NCBI RefSeq assembly: GCF_015351075.1
Contig: NZ_JADKRS010000003.1
Coordinates: 248,001-312,000, forward strand
Direction of reading: 5' to 3'
DNA from: Clavibacter sp. VKM Ac-2873
GTDB taxonomy: Bacteria; Actinomycetota; Actinomycetes; Actinomycetales; Microbacteriaceae
Length of the DNA stretch: 64,000 nt
Shown piece after piece: positions 51,100 to 60,680 of the stretch. The translations under genes and the position numbers were made by a program. Numbering within the stretch: the first letter of the stretch is position 1; each line of letters opens with the position of its first letter. The notes below the pieces were generated by a model. It searched no databases and was not told the origin of the DNA. It saw only the letters and a list, made by a program, of their open reading frames with translations.

Positions 51100-52755
51100 A
51101 TGCCATCGATCGTCCCCATCCGCAGCGCGCTCGTCGGCGCGAGCGCGCGCACCCTGCGCATCGCCGACCGGCCTGACCGCCCCGACCGCCCGAGCACCCC
51201 CAGCCGACGGGCCGTCCTCGCGGGCACCGCCGGGATCGCCGGGCTCGGCCTGCTCGCCCTCACCGGATGCAGCACGGGCGCGAGCAGCACCACCATCCCC
51301 GAGGCCGCCGCCACCGGCACGCCCGTGCCGGGCGGCCGCCTCCGCGTCGCGCGGCCGGCCGCGTCGGCCGCCGAGACCCTCGACTCCGCCAGCTCGCTCT
51401 CCGCGTACGAGTACCTCGGCGCCCTCTACAACCGGCTCGTCAAGCTCGACGAGAAGGGCGAGACGATCCCCGACCTCGCCGAGGAGTGGTCGGCGAGCGC
51501 CGACGGCGTCACCTGGACCTTCCGCCTCCGCCGCGACGTGCGCTTCCACGACGGCACGCGCTTCACGGCCGACGACGCGATCGCCTCCATCCAGCACGTC
51601 ATCGATCCCGCGACGGCCTCCCCGCAGGGCGGCGTGCTCGGGGACATGCTCGACCCGGGCAGCATGTCGGCGCCGGATCCGCACACCCTCGTCTTCCAGC
51701 TGAAGACCCCCAACGCGGAGTTCCCGTCGCTGCTCACGGCGTACCAGTGCTACATCGTGCCGGCCGACGCGATCGCGACCATCGGCCGCACCGGCATCGG
51801 GACGGGGCCGTTCCGCCTCTCGTCCTTCCACCCCGCGGGATCCGGCAGCGTCGAGGCCTTCGAGGACCACTTCGCCGGTCGGCCGGTGCTCGACGGCATC
51901 GACTTCTCCTCCATCCAGGACACGACGGCGCGCGTGAACGCGCTGCTCGCCGGGCAGATCGACCTCATCTCGCAGACCAACCTCGACTTCGCCACGGCCC
52001 GCGTCGTCTCCGCGTCGAGCCGCGCCACGGTCGCGCGGGTGGTGGACGCGCAGTGGTACACGATCCCGATGCTCGCCACGAGCGCCGAGTTCCAGGATCC
52101 GCTCGTGCGCCAGGCCATGAAGCTCGCGTACGACCCCGAGCAGATCGTCGCGACCGCGCTGCAGGGCACGGGCACGGCCGGCTGGGACAACCCGGTGCCG
52201 CCGTCGCTCGCCGCGTTCGTCGACGTCGACCGCGCCTACGACCCCGACCAGGCCAAGGCGCTGCTCGCGAAGGCGGGCGTGCCGGGGCTGCGGACGACGA
52301 TCCACACCTCCAGCTACGAGTCGGTGTTCACGCCCATGGCGGTCGCCTACCGCGACCAGGTGAAGGCCGCGGGCATCGACCTCACGGTCACGAACGCCTC
52401 CTCCGACTCGTACTACACGGAGATCTGGATGCAGAAGCCGCTGATGGTGAGCTACTGGTTCACCGGCCGGCCCATCGACCAGCTGCTCAACCAGATCTTC
52501 CGCACCGGCTCCTCCTACAACGAGAGCGCGTGGTCGAACCCGACCTTCGACACGCTCCTCGACGACGCCCGCGCCACGATGGACGACGACAAGCGGCGGA
52601 TGCTCTACCAGGACGCCCAGCGGATCGTCGTCGAGGACAGCGCCGACATGACGCCCATGTTCGGCGACCGGCTCGTGGGCATCTCGCGCGACGTCGTGAA
52701 CTACCGCGAGTACGGCTTCGAGTTCGACCACCTCGCGATCGGATTCCGCCGATGA
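51100..52755 (+). CDS. ABC peptide-type substrate-binding lipoprotein
   Basis: A protein of 551 residues in the SBP family 5 (dipeptide/oligopeptide/nickel). The N-terminus has a twin-arginine-like SRRAVLAG followed by a hydrophobic core and lipobox ALTGC, so it is probably exported folded and lipidated. Family segments: YEYLGALYNRLVKLDEKGETIPDLAEEWSASADGVTWTFRLRRDVRFHDGTRFTADDAIAS and TGPFRLSSF. It delivers substrate to the two permeases that follow. ATGA overlap with the next gene. Confidence 0.92.
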   Translation: MPSIVPIRSALVGASARTLRIADRPDRPDRPSTPSRRAVLAGTAGIAGLGLLALTGCSTGASSTTIPEAAATGTPVPGGRLRVARPAASAAETLDSASSLSAYEYLGALYNRLVKLDEKGETIPDLAEEWSASADGVTWTFRLRRDVRFHDGTRFTADDAIASIQHVIDPATASPQGGVLGDMLDPGSMSAPDPHTLVFQLKTPNAEFPSLLTAYQCYIVPADAIATIGRTGIGTGPFRLSSFHPAGSGSVEAFEDHFAGRPVLDGIDFSSIQDTTARVNALLAGQIDLISQTNLDFATARVVSASSRATVARVVDAQWYTIPMLATSAEFQDPLVRQAMKLAYDPEQIVATALQGTGTAGWDNPVPPSLAAFVDVDRAYDPDQAKALLAKAGVPGLRTTIHTSSYESVFTPMAVAYRDQVKAAGIDLTVTNASSDSYYTEIWMQKPLMVSYWFTGRPIDQLLNQIFRTGSSYNESAWSNPTFDTLLDDARATMDDDKRRMLYQDAQRIVVEDSADMTPMFGDRLVGISRDVVNYREYGFEFDHLAIGFRR

Positions 52756-53771
52756 ACGTCACCACGCAGGTCCTCCGCCGCCTCGGCACCGCGCTCCTCA
52801 CGATCGTGCTCGCGTCGCTGTTCGTGTTCCTCGCGATCCAGCTGCTACCCGGCGACGTCGCGCAGCAGCTCCTCGGCCAGGACGCCACCCCCGAGGCCGT
52901 CGCGACCCTGCGCGAGTCGCTCGGCCTCGACCGGAACGTGTGGCTGCGCTACGGCGACTGGCTGCTCGGCGCCGCGCGCGGCGACTTCGGCACCTCGCTC
53001 GTGAGCGGGGATCCGGTCGGGCCGGCGCTGCTCGTCGCGTTCCGCAACAGCATGCTCATCGCGGTGCCGGCGATGCTCGTCGGCGTGACGCTGTCGCTCG
53101 TGCTCGGCGTCGCCGCCGGCGTGCGCCGCGGACGCACCAGCGACTCGGTGATCAGCATCGTGAGCCTCGTCGTGATGAGCGTCCCCGAGTTCATGGTCGC
53201 CACCGTGCTCGTGCTGCTGTTCGCCATCACCATCCCGGTCTTCCCCGCCGTGGTGCTCCGCGGTAGCGACGCGACGGTCGCCGAGCTGCTGCCCTCGGTG
53301 TGGCTGCCGGTGATCGTGCTGACGCTCGCGATGGCCGCCTACATCGTGCGCACCATGCGCTCGGCGACGATCGACGTGATGGCGTCCGAGTTCGTCACCA
53401 CGGCCGAGCTCAAGGGGCTCACGACCCGGCAGGTGGTGTGGCGGCACGCGGTGCCGAGCGCGCTGCTGCCGACGCTGAACGTCGTGGCGCTCAACGTCGC
53501 CTGGCTGCTCGGCGGCGTCGTCGTGGTGGAGAACGTCTTCAACTACCCGGGCATGGGCAAGCTCATGCTCGAGTCGGTGTTCACGCGCGACCTGCCGACG
53601 ATCCAGGCCATCGCGCTGCTGAGCGCCGCCGTGTACGTGGTCTGCAACCTGGCGGCCGACCTCGTGGCCCTCGCGCTGGATCCGCGGCTCCGCACGAGGC
53701 AGAGCGCGCGCCGCACCCGGCCCGCCCGATCCGCCGCCCGACCCACCACCCGACGGAAGGCCCGCGCATGA
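52752..53771 (+). CDS. ABC peptide-type transporter permease 1 (DppB-like)
   Basis: A protein of 339 residues with six membrane helices. The N-terminus is DppB-like (LRRLGTALLTIVLASLFVFLAIQLLPGDVAQQLLGQDATPE), and the ATPase-contact loop reads YIVRTMRSATIDVMASEFVTTAELKGLTTRQVVWRHAVPSALLP (EAA-type motif). The C-terminus is Arg-rich. Both gene boundaries are ATGA overlaps. Confidence 0.92.
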   Translation: MNVTTQVLRRLGTALLTIVLASLFVFLAIQLLPGDVAQQLLGQDATPEAVATLRESLGLDRNVWLRYGDWLLGAARGDFGTSLVSGDPVGPALLVAFRNSMLIAVPAMLVGVTLSLVLGVAAGVRRGRTSDSVISIVSLVVMSVPEFMVATVLVLLFAITIPVFPAVVLRGSDATVAELLPSVWLPVIVLTLAMAAYIVRTMRSATIDVMASEFVTTAELKGLTTRQVVWRHAVPSALLPTLNVVALNVAWLLGGVVVVENVFNYPGMGKLMLESVFTRDLPTIQAIALLSAAVYVVCNLAADLVALALDPRLRTRQSARRTRPARSAARPTTRRKARA

Positions 53772-54649
53772 CCGCGACGCCCCTGCCCACCCGCCGAGGC
53801 TCCCGCCTGCGCGGGTGGATGACGCCGCTCCGGGCGTCGACCGCGCTCTCCGTGGGGCTCGCGATCATCGCGATCCACGTCGTGCTCGCGGTGCTCGCGC
53901 CGTGGATCGCCGGGCACGACCCGGTCGCGACCGACTCGACCGACGTGCTCTCCGGCACCACGTGGGCGCACTGGCTCGGCACCGACCAGTACGGGCGCGA
54001 CGTGCTCTCCCGCACCCTCAACGGCGGCCGGTACGCGCTCCTCGTCACCTTCCTCGCGACCACCATCGCCGTCGCGGTCGGCACGGTCGTCGGCTGCGTC
54101 ACCGCGTACGCCGAGGGCTGGCTCGACGAGGTCGTGATGCGGATCGTGGACGCGCTGCTGAGCGTGCCGTCGATCCTCGCGCTGCTCGTGGTCGTGACGG
54201 TGTTCGGATCCGGCCTCGGGGTGATCGTGCTCGCGGTGACGGTCGTGTACGCGCCCGCCGTGACGCGCGTGGTGCGCGGCGCGGCGCGGACCGTGATCAC
54301 GCAGGACTACGTCACGGCCGCGCGCGCCCGGGGCGAGCGGCCGCTCAGCATCGTGTTCCGCGAGATCCTGCCGAACGTGCTCGACGTCGTGCTCGTGGAG
54401 TACGCGATGCGGGCCTCCTGGATCGTGCTGCTCATCTCCTCGCTCTCGTTCCTCGGCTTCGGCGCGAACCCGCCGACGCCCGACTGGGGGCTCATGGTGC
54501 AGGAGAACCGCACCGCCCTCACGGTCGTGCCGCTCGGCACGCTCGCGCCCATCGTCGCGCTCGCGACCCTCGTGGTCGGCCTCAACCTCAGCGCCGACGG
54601 GCTCAGCAAGTCGCTCGGCGTCGACCGCGCGCAGAGGGGGATCGCATGA
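53768..54649 (+). CDS. ABC peptide-type transporter permease 2 (DppC-like)
   Basis: A protein of 293 residues. The DppC signature TTWAHWLGTDQYGRDVLSRTLNGGRYALLV follows the first helix; the ATPase-contact loop is VTRVVRGAARTVITQDYVTAARARGERPLSIVFREILPNVL. It pairs with the preceding permease. Confidence 0.92.
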   Translation: MTATPLPTRRGSRLRGWMTPLRASTALSVGLAIIAIHVVLAVLAPWIAGHDPVATDSTDVLSGTTWAHWLGTDQYGRDVLSRTLNGGRYALLVTFLATTIAVAVGTVVGCVTAYAEGWLDEVVMRIVDALLSVPSILALLVVVTVFGSGLGVIVLAVTVVYAPAVTRVVRGAARTVITQDYVTAARARGERPLSIVFREILPNVLDVVLVEYAMRASWIVLLISSLSFLGFGANPPTPDWGLMVQENRTALTVVPLGTLAPIVALATLVVGLNLSADGLSKSLGVDRAQRGIA

Positions 54650-56376
54650 TGCCCGGCAACGTCGAGGACACCCTCACCGGCCAGGTGCGGCTCGGCACCG
54701 TCGTCCGCGTCGCCGACCTCGCCATCTCCTACGCGGCCGGGCGCACCGACGTGCCCGTGGTCCGCGGCGTGAGCTTCGAGATCCGCGCCGGTCGCGCGCT
54801 CGGGCTCGTCGGGGAGTCGGGCAGCGGCAAGTCCACGGTCGCCCGGACGCTGCTCGCGCACCTGCGGCGGGGATCCCGCATCGTGGGCGGATCCGTCGAG
54901 GTCGCCGGCGACGACGTGTTCGCCCTCTCGCCCGCCGCGACGCGGGAGCTGCGCGGCGGCACCGCGGCGGTCGTCGCGCAGAACGCCGGCCAGGCGCTCA
55001 CCCCCTCGATGCGCGTGGGCCGCCAGCTCCGCGAGGCGCTCGAGAGCCACGGGCTGCCGAGCGACGACGAGCGGGTCGCGGAGCTGATCCGGCTCGTGCG
55101 CCTCCCGGATCCCGCGACCATCGTCCGGCGCTACCCGCACCAGCTCTCCGGCGGGCAGCAGCAGCGCATCGCGATCGCCATGGCCGTCGCCGCGCGCCCC
55201 CGGGTGCTCGTGCTCGACGAGCCGACGACCGCGCTCGACGTCGTGACGCAGGCCGCGGTGCTGACCCTGATCCGCGACCTCGCCCGCGAGCTCGGCATGG
55301 CCGTGCTGCTCGTCAGCCACGACCTCGGCGTCGTCTCGACGATGGTCGACGAGATCGCGGTGATGCGCGACGGCGTCATCGTGGAGCACCGGCCGACCGC
55401 GGAGCTGTTCGCGTCGCCGGAGCACGCGTACACGCGCGAGCTGCTGGCGGCGATCCCGGGCGGCGCCGGCCCGGCGGCCCCGCCCGCCGCCGCCCCCGAG
55501 ACCCCGATGGTCGTCGCCGACGGCCTCGTCGTCCGCTACGGTCGCGGGCTGCCGCCTGCGGTGTCCGACGTCTCGTTCACCATCGCGCCGCGCGAGACCC
55601 TCGCGGTCGTCGGCGAGTCCGGCAGCGGCAAGACCACGCTCGCGACCGCCCTCGCCGGTCTCGTGCCCACCGAGTCGGGCACGTTCCGGTTCGAGGGCGA
55701 CGGCGTCTCGGGCGACCTGACCTCCGCGGTCGCCGGGCGCTCGCCCGCGCTGCGGCGCGCGGTGCAGCTGGTGTTCCAGAACGCGGACACCTCGCTCAAC
55801 CCGCGGCGGACCGTCGGCGCGGCGATCGCCCGGCCGCTGAAGCTCTTCACGGGTCGGGCGTCGGCCGAGCGCGTGGGCGAGATCCTCACCGAGGTGGGGC
55901 TGTCGCCGGACTTCGCGGCACGGCTCCCGAGCCAGCTCTCGGGCGGCCAGCGGCAGCGCGTCGGGATCGCCCGGGCGCTGGCCGCGGATCCGCAGCTCGT
56001 CATCGCGGACGAGATCACGACCGCGCTCGACGTGCGCGTGCAGGCCGAGATCCTCGACCTGCTCGCCGGCCTGCAGCGCGACAAGGGCCTCAGCTGCCTC
56101 TTCATCAGCCACGACCTCGCCGTCGTCCGCGGGGTCGCGGACCGCGTGGCCGTGATGACCGGCGGCCGGATCGTGGAGATCGGCCCGACCGAGCGCGTGT
56201 TCCGCGGGCCGAACCACCCGTACACGCGGCAGCTGCTCGCCGCGACGCTCGAGCCCGGCGCCACCGAGCTGCCGGCCGTGGAGGACGTGACGGCCACCTG
56301 GCGCGACGCCCCGGGTGGCGGGTGGCGGGAGCTCGGCGACGGGCACCGGATCCGGGACTGGGAGGACGCACGATGA
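54646..56376 (+). CDS. ABC transporter ATPase with two nucleotide-binding domains
   Basis: A protein of 576 residues, a DppD-DppF fusion. Domain 1 about 20-280: GESGSGKSTVART, LSGGQQQRIAIAMAV, VLVLDEPTTALD, LVSHDLG. Domain 2 about 295-560: GESGSGKTTLATA, LSGGQRQRVGIARAL, LVIADEITTALD (Asp-Glu kept), FISHDLA, then the peptide-ABC tail NHPYTRQLLAA. It powers the importer. Two adjacent ATG codons start it, overlapping the permease stop. Confidence 0.93.
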   Translation: MMPGNVEDTLTGQVRLGTVVRVADLAISYAAGRTDVPVVRGVSFEIRAGRALGLVGESGSGKSTVARTLLAHLRRGSRIVGGSVEVAGDDVFALSPAATRELRGGTAAVVAQNAGQALTPSMRVGRQLREALESHGLPSDDERVAELIRLVRLPDPATIVRRYPHQLSGGQQQRIAIAMAVAARPRVLVLDEPTTALDVVTQAAVLTLIRDLARELGMAVLLVSHDLGVVSTMVDEIAVMRDGVIVEHRPTAELFASPEHAYTRELLAAIPGGAGPAAPPAAAPETPMVVADGLVVRYGRGLPPAVSDVSFTIAPRETLAVVGESGSGKTTLATALAGLVPTESGTFRFEGDGVSGDLTSAVAGRSPALRRAVQLVFQNADTSLNPRRTVGAAIARPLKLFTGRASAERVGEILTEVGLSPDFAARLPSQLSGGQRQRVGIARALAADPQLVIADEITTALDVRVQAEILDLLAGLQRDKGLSCLFISHDLAVVRGVADRVAVMTGGRIVEIGPTERVFRGPNHPYTRQLLAATLEPGATELPAVEDVTATWRDAPGGGWRELGDGHRIRDWEDAR

Positions 56377-58439
56377 CCGACGCCGCAGGAGAGACGACCG
56401 CGAACGCGACCGAGGCCGGGGCTGGCGACGGGGACGGCGTGACGCATCGCGACGTCTGGATCCCCATGCCCGACGGCACCCCGCTCCACGCCCGCGTCTG
56501 GGCGCCCGCGGGCGACGAGCCCGTCCCCGCGCTCCTCGAGTACCTGCCCTACCGGCTGGACGACTGGACCGCGCCGCGCGACAGCGAGCGGCACCCCTGG
56601 TACGCGGCCCACGGCTACGCGTCCATCCGGGTCGACATCCGCGGCACGGGATCCTCCGACGGCCTGTTCGTCGACGAGTACTCCGCGCAGGAGCTCGACG
56701 ACGGCGTCGCGGTCATCGAGTGGATCGCCGCGCAGGACTGGTGCACGGGCGCCGTCGGCGTCTTCGGGATCTCGTGGGGCGGCTTCAACGGCCTGCAGCT
56801 CGCGGCCCGCGCGCCCGAGGCCCTCAAGGCCGTGGTGACGGTGTGCTCCACCGACGACCGGTTCGACAACGACGTGCACTACATGGGCGGCGCGGTGCTC
56901 GGCATCGACATGGCGGCGTGGGGCGCGACGATGTTCGCGTTCAACTCGCGGCCGCCGCGGCCCGAGGTCGTGGGCGACTGCTGGGTCGGCCGCTGGCGCG
57001 AGCGCCTCGAGGCGAACCGGCCGATGACCCCGACCTGGCTCGCGCACCAGGAGCGCGACGACTACTGGCGGCACGGCAGCGTGTGCGAGGACTACTCGTC
57101 GATCGGCGCGGCCGTGCTCGCGGTCGGCGGCTGGGCGGATCCGTACCGGGACGCCGTCCTGCGCCTCGTGGAGAACCTCCCCGGTCCCGTGAAGGGCATC
57201 GTCGGCCCGTGGTCGCACCAGTACCCGGACCGCGGCCTCGCGCCGGGCCCGTCGATCGGCTTCCTGCAGGAGACGCTGCGCTGGTGGGACCGCTGGCTGA
57301 AGGGCGTCGACACCGGCGTGGAGGCGGATCCCGCCCTCCGCGCGTTCCTCAGCGACTCCGAGCCGCCCGCCACGAGCTACCCCGAGCGCACCGGGCGGTG
57401 GGTCGCCGCGGAGTCGTGGCCGCCGCCCGCGTCCGACGCCGCCCAGCCCGTGCTGTCGCTGACCGCGTTCCACGGGCCGGCCGCCGTGGGAGACGCCGTC
57501 GTGGTCCGCTCCCCGCAGCGCACGGGCCTCGACGCGGGGCGCTTCTTCCCCTTCGGCAACGCGACCGACCTGCCGCCGGACCAGCGCGCCGAGGACGGCC
57601 TCTCCGTGTGCTTCGACCTGCTCCTCGACGAGCCGCTCGACGTGCTCGGCAACGTGCTCGTCGACCTCGCGGTCACGAGCGACCTTCCCGACGCGAACCT
57701 CGTGTTGCGGCTCTGCGACGTGGCGCCCGACGGCGCGTCCACCCTCGTGACGCGCGGCGCGCTCAACCTGAACACGCGGATCGACCGCGCCCGCAACGAC
57801 CCGATGGTGCCCGGCTCCGAGGAGGTCGTGCGCGTGCCGCTCGTCTCCACCGGGCACGCGTTCCCCGCGGGGCACCGGCTGCGGATCGCGGTGTCGTCGG
57901 CGTACTGGCCGTGGATCTGGCCGCACGCCCACGAGGCGACCCTCGTCGTCGCGCCCTCCCGCAGCGCCGTGACCCTGCCGGTCTGGACGCGCGCGGAGGA
58001 CGACGGCGTGCGCTTCGCGGAGCCCGAGCAGTCGACGCCGATCGCCATCCAGCGCATCCCGGGCGACTCCGACCTGCCCGAGCGCAGCGTCTCGCACGAC
58101 GTCGCGACCGGCGAGTGGACGCTCGACGTCGACCCCGGCTACGGCGGATCCCGGATCTACCCCGACGGCCTGGTCTTCACCGAGTCGAGCCGCGAGACGT
58201 ACCGGATCACCGAGGGCGACCCGACGTCGGCCGTCGCCGAATCGCGCTGGGCCATCGGCATGGAGCAGCCGGGCTGGCGCGCGCGCCTGGAGACGACCTC
58301 GCGCGTGACGGCCGACGCGGACGCGTTCCGCATCGTCAACACGCTCCAGGCCTGGGCGCGCGACGGCGGCCCGGATGCGCCGGAGGTGCTCGTCGCCGAC
58401 CGCGCGTTCGACGACGTCGTGCCGCGGACGTCCGCGTGA
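56373..58439 (+). CDS. CocE/NonD-family hydrolase (peptidase S15-like)
   Basis: A protein of 688 residues. The N-terminal alpha/beta-hydrolase has the nucleophile in GVFGISWGGFNG, probable Asp in VGGWADPYRDAV and His in GPWSHQYPD. The C-terminal half is the jelly-roll X-Pro dipeptidyl-peptidase-like domain (LVDLAVTSDLPDANLVLRLCDVAPDG...GHRLRIAVSSAYWPW). The family hydrolyses acyl esters or Pro-containing peptides. No signal peptide, so it likely processes the imported compound in the cytoplasm. Confidence 0.9.
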   Translation: MTDAAGETTANATEAGAGDGDGVTHRDVWIPMPDGTPLHARVWAPAGDEPVPALLEYLPYRLDDWTAPRDSERHPWYAAHGYASIRVDIRGTGSSDGLFVDEYSAQELDDGVAVIEWIAAQDWCTGAVGVFGISWGGFNGLQLAARAPEALKAVVTVCSTDDRFDNDVHYMGGAVLGIDMAAWGATMFAFNSRPPRPEVVGDCWVGRWRERLEANRPMTPTWLAHQERDDYWRHGSVCEDYSSIGAAVLAVGGWADPYRDAVLRLVENLPGPVKGIVGPWSHQYPDRGLAPGPSIGFLQETLRWWDRWLKGVDTGVEADPALRAFLSDSEPPATSYPERTGRWVAAESWPPPASDAAQPVLSLTAFHGPAAVGDAVVVRSPQRTGLDAGRFFPFGNATDLPPDQRAEDGLSVCFDLLLDEPLDVLGNVLVDLAVTSDLPDANLVLRLCDVAPDGASTLVTRGALNLNTRIDRARNDPMVPGSEEVVRVPLVSTGHAFPAGHRLRIAVSSAYWPWIWPHAHEATLVVAPSRSAVTLPVWTRAEDDGVRFAEPEQSTPIAIQRIPGDSDLPERSVSHDVATGEWTLDVDPGYGGSRIYPDGLVFTESSRETYRITEGDPTSAVAESRWAIGMEQPGWRARLETTSRVTADADAFRIVNTLQAWARDGGPDAPEVLVADRAFDDVVPRTSA

Positions 58440-59104
58440 GCGCGGGCACGGGCACGAGCACGGGCGCCGCGACCGCGACCGCCGCCCGCCGCGGCGGCAA
58501 GCGCGAGAAGCCCGAGGTGCGGCGCGCGATGATCGTCGAGTCGGCGCGCGCGGTGATCCTCCGCCAGGGCCTCACCGCCACCGGCCTCCGCGACATCGCG
58601 GCCGAGGGCGGCGTCTCAGTCGGGACCGTGACGTACCACTTCGCGAGCGTGGCGGAGATCCTCGACGAGGTCGTCGTGCTCGAGACCGACCGGTTCTACG
58701 CCGGGGCCGTCGAGGAGGTCGACGCGGATCCGGATCCGGTGCACGGCATCCGCCTGCTCGTCGAGCCGCTCTTCGACGGCACCGACGCCTCCGAGGCGCA
58801 CTGGCGGCTCTGGTCGGACTACTGGACGGCCGTCGCCCGCAAGCCCGCCCTCACGCCCGAGCGCCTCGAGCGCCTCCGCGTGTGGGAGGCGTGCCTCGTC
58901 CGCACGATCCGCCGCGGCGTCGATGCCGGCGCGTTCCGTGCGGTGGACGCGCCCGAGGTCGGGCTCAAGCTCGCGGCCTACAGCGACGGGATCGCGACGC
59001 AGCTGTCCCAGAAGGTCCCCGGCCTCGACCACGCGCGTGCGCTGGAGTGGATCTGGACCTTCCTCGACGCCGAGCTCGCCGCCGGGACGCCGCTCTTCCG
59101 CTGA
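58436..59104 (+). CDS. TetR-family regulator of the ABC/hydrolase operon
   Basis: A protein of 222 residues. Helix-turn-helix: MIVESARAVILRQGLTATGLRDIAAEGGVSVGTVTYHFASVAEILDEVV. The C-terminal part (SEAHWRLWSDYWTAVARKPALTPERLERLRVWEACL) is a TetR ligand domain. A basic low-complexity N-terminal arm (AARRGGKREK) precedes it. The GTG overlaps the hydrolase stop, so the gene is in the operon it probably controls through the palindrome at 51061-51080. Confidence 0.88.
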   Translation: MSAGTGTSTGAATATAARRGGKREKPEVRRAMIVESARAVILRQGLTATGLRDIAAEGGVSVGTVTYHFASVAEILDEVVVLETDRFYAGAVEEVDADPDPVHGIRLLVEPLFDGTDASEAHWRLWSDYWTAVARKPALTPERLERLRVWEACLVRTIRRGVDAGAFRAVDAPEVGLKLAAYSDGIATQLSQKVPGLDHARALEWIWTFLDAELAAGTPLFR

Positions 59105-59118
59105 GCGCCCTGATCGCC

Positions 59119-59709
59119 TCATCCACCTGCCGGTCGGATCGCGATGCCGGCGATCGCGGCGTCCGCGATCCGGTCGCGGATGACGGGGTCCACCCCCGCC
59201 TCCGCGAGCGCCTCGAGACCCCGATGCGTGGTCAGGATCAGCCCGCCGAGCGCCTCGGCGTCCGCGGATGGGTCGACGAGACCCGCGCGCTGCGCCTGCT
59301 CGACGAGCTGGCGGCAGCTGTCGAGCAGTCCGTCGAACGCGGCGAGGGAGCGGGCCGCGATGGCGTCGTTCGCCCAGGCGAGTTCAGCGGTCCCCTTCGC
59401 CAGGAGGCAGTCGCGCCTCGGGGTGTCGTCCCCCGGCGAGCGCAGCCACGCGTGCAGCCGGACGAGCGCCTGATCCTCCGGCCCCTCGACGAGCGCGGCG
59501 ACACCACCGGTCGCCTCGGCGCAGTACTCGTCGAACACCCTCTCGAAGAGGGCCTCCTTGTCGCCGAACGCCCCGTACAGGCTGCCCTTGCTGAGGCCGG
59601 TCACCCGGGACAGCTCGTCCACCGACGTGCCGTGGTACCCGGTCTCCGTGAACCGCTGGCGCGCCGCCGCCAGCACGTCCTGCTCGTCGAACTTCCGAGG
59701 TCGCGCCAT
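59119..59709 (-). CDS. TetR-family regulator, divergent from SDR
   Basis: A protein of 196 residues: ARPRKFDEQDVLAAARQRFTETGYHGTSVDELSRVTGLSKGSLYGAFGDKEALFERVFDEY, close to the AcrR/TetR C-terminal group that controls adjacent oxidoreductases. TAGGAT six bases before the ATG indicates a leaderless transcript. The nested palindrome between this gene and the SDR gene is its likely operator. Confidence 0.9.
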   Translation of the reverse strand: MARPRKFDEQDVLAAARQRFTETGYHGTSVDELSRVTGLSKGSLYGAFGDKEALFERVFDEYCAEATGGVAALVEGPEDQALVRLHAWLRSPGDDTPRRDCLLAKGTAELAWANDAIAARSLAAFDGLLDSCRQLVEQAQRAGLVDPSADAEALGGLILTTHRGLEALAEAGVDPVIRDRIADAAIAGIAIRPAGG

Positions 59710-59724
59710 GGGCTGATCCTACGC

Positions 59725-59771
59725 GGTTCTGGACCCTGGGTTCAGAACTTCTGAACTTTCAGTCCAGAACC
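59725..59771. promoter_or_regulatory. Concentric double palindrome, TetR operator
   Basis: Inner GTTCAGAA-C-TTCTGAAC (59740-59756) and outer GGTTCTGGA (59725-59733) with TCCAGAACC (59763-59771) share one centre at base 59748. The outer arms reach close to the -10 boxes of both divergent genes (TAGGAT on the minus strand, TACGGT at 59774-59779 on the plus strand), so bound TetR could shut both. Confidence 0.75.
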
Positions 59772-59786
59772 GGTACGGTGGCTGGC

Positions 59787-60566
59787 ATGACCACTTGCAT
59801 CACCCCTTCCGAGACCACCGAGTTCGCCGGCAAGCGCGCCATCGTCACCGGTGGCACGCGCGGCATCGGCGCGGCGATCGTGCAGCGGCTGCTCGACGGC
59901 GGAGCCTCCGTCGTCGCCACCGCACGCAGCGCCACAGCCGAGACACCCGAGGCGGCCACGTTCATCGCCGGCGACATCAGCACGGTCGACGGCGTGAAGA
60001 CCCTCGCCGCGGCCGCGCTCGCAGCGCTCGGCGGCGTCGACATCGTCGTCAACAACGCGGGCGCCGCGCGCTTCCACGTCGGCGGCATCGGGACGATCCC
60101 CGACGAGGAATGGGTCGACGCGCTCGACCTCAACTACCTCTCCGCCGTACGGGTCACCGACGCCCTGCTGCCGGCGCTCCACGAGGCAGGGGCCGGCAGC
60201 GCGATCATCAACATCTCGTCCGCCGCAGCGCTCAACGCGGCCCCGCAGCTCGCTCATTACGGCGCCGCCAAGGCGGCCCTCAACGCGTACGGGAGGACAC
60301 TGGCCTCCCAGCTCGCGCCCGCGGGGATCCGCGTCGCCACCGTCACCCCCGGCAACGTCCTCACCCCCGGCGCGGATGCGATCCGCCAGGACCTCGCCGA
60401 TGCCATGGGGATCCCCCTCGAGGCCACCACTTCGGACACCCCGCTCGGGCGCCCGGGCGACCCGCGGGACATCGCGGAGGCGGTCGCCTACCTCGCGTCG
60501 GACCGCGCGCAGTGGATCACCGGGTCGAACCTGGTCGTCGACGGCGGCGAGCTCTCCCGCCGCTAG
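59787..60566 (+). CDS. SDR-family oxidoreductase
   Basis: A protein of 259 residues. Cofactor motif RAIVTGGTRGIGAAIVQRL, VNNAGAARFHVGG, catalytic Ser in INISSAAALNA and YGAAKAALNAYGR (Tyr-x-x-x-Lys), and the usual end VAYLASDRAQWITGSNLVVDGGEL. A GTG at 59778 is in frame, but TACGGT seven bases before the ATG favours 59787. Regulated by the divergent TetR; typical of inducible detoxification of a carbonyl compound (inference). Confidence 0.9.
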   Translation: MTTCITPSETTEFAGKRAIVTGGTRGIGAAIVQRLLDGGASVVATARSATAETPEAATFIAGDISTVDGVKTLAAAALAALGGVDIVVNNAGAARFHVGGIGTIPDEEWVDALDLNYLSAVRVTDALLPALHEAGAGSAIINISSAAALNAAPQLAHYGAAKAALNAYGRTLASQLAPAGIRVATVTPGNVLTPGADAIRQDLADAMGIPLEATTSDTPLGRPGDPRDIAEAVAYLASDRAQWITGSNLVVDGGELSRR

Positions 60567-60680
60567 GTCGCGACCGTCCAGCAGGGCGGCCGCGCCGCGG
60601 GGCATGATGATCGAGGCGACGCGGCCCGACGGCCCGCGGGACGCCGACCGCCCGCCCACCGCCGAACGCCCGGAGGACCC

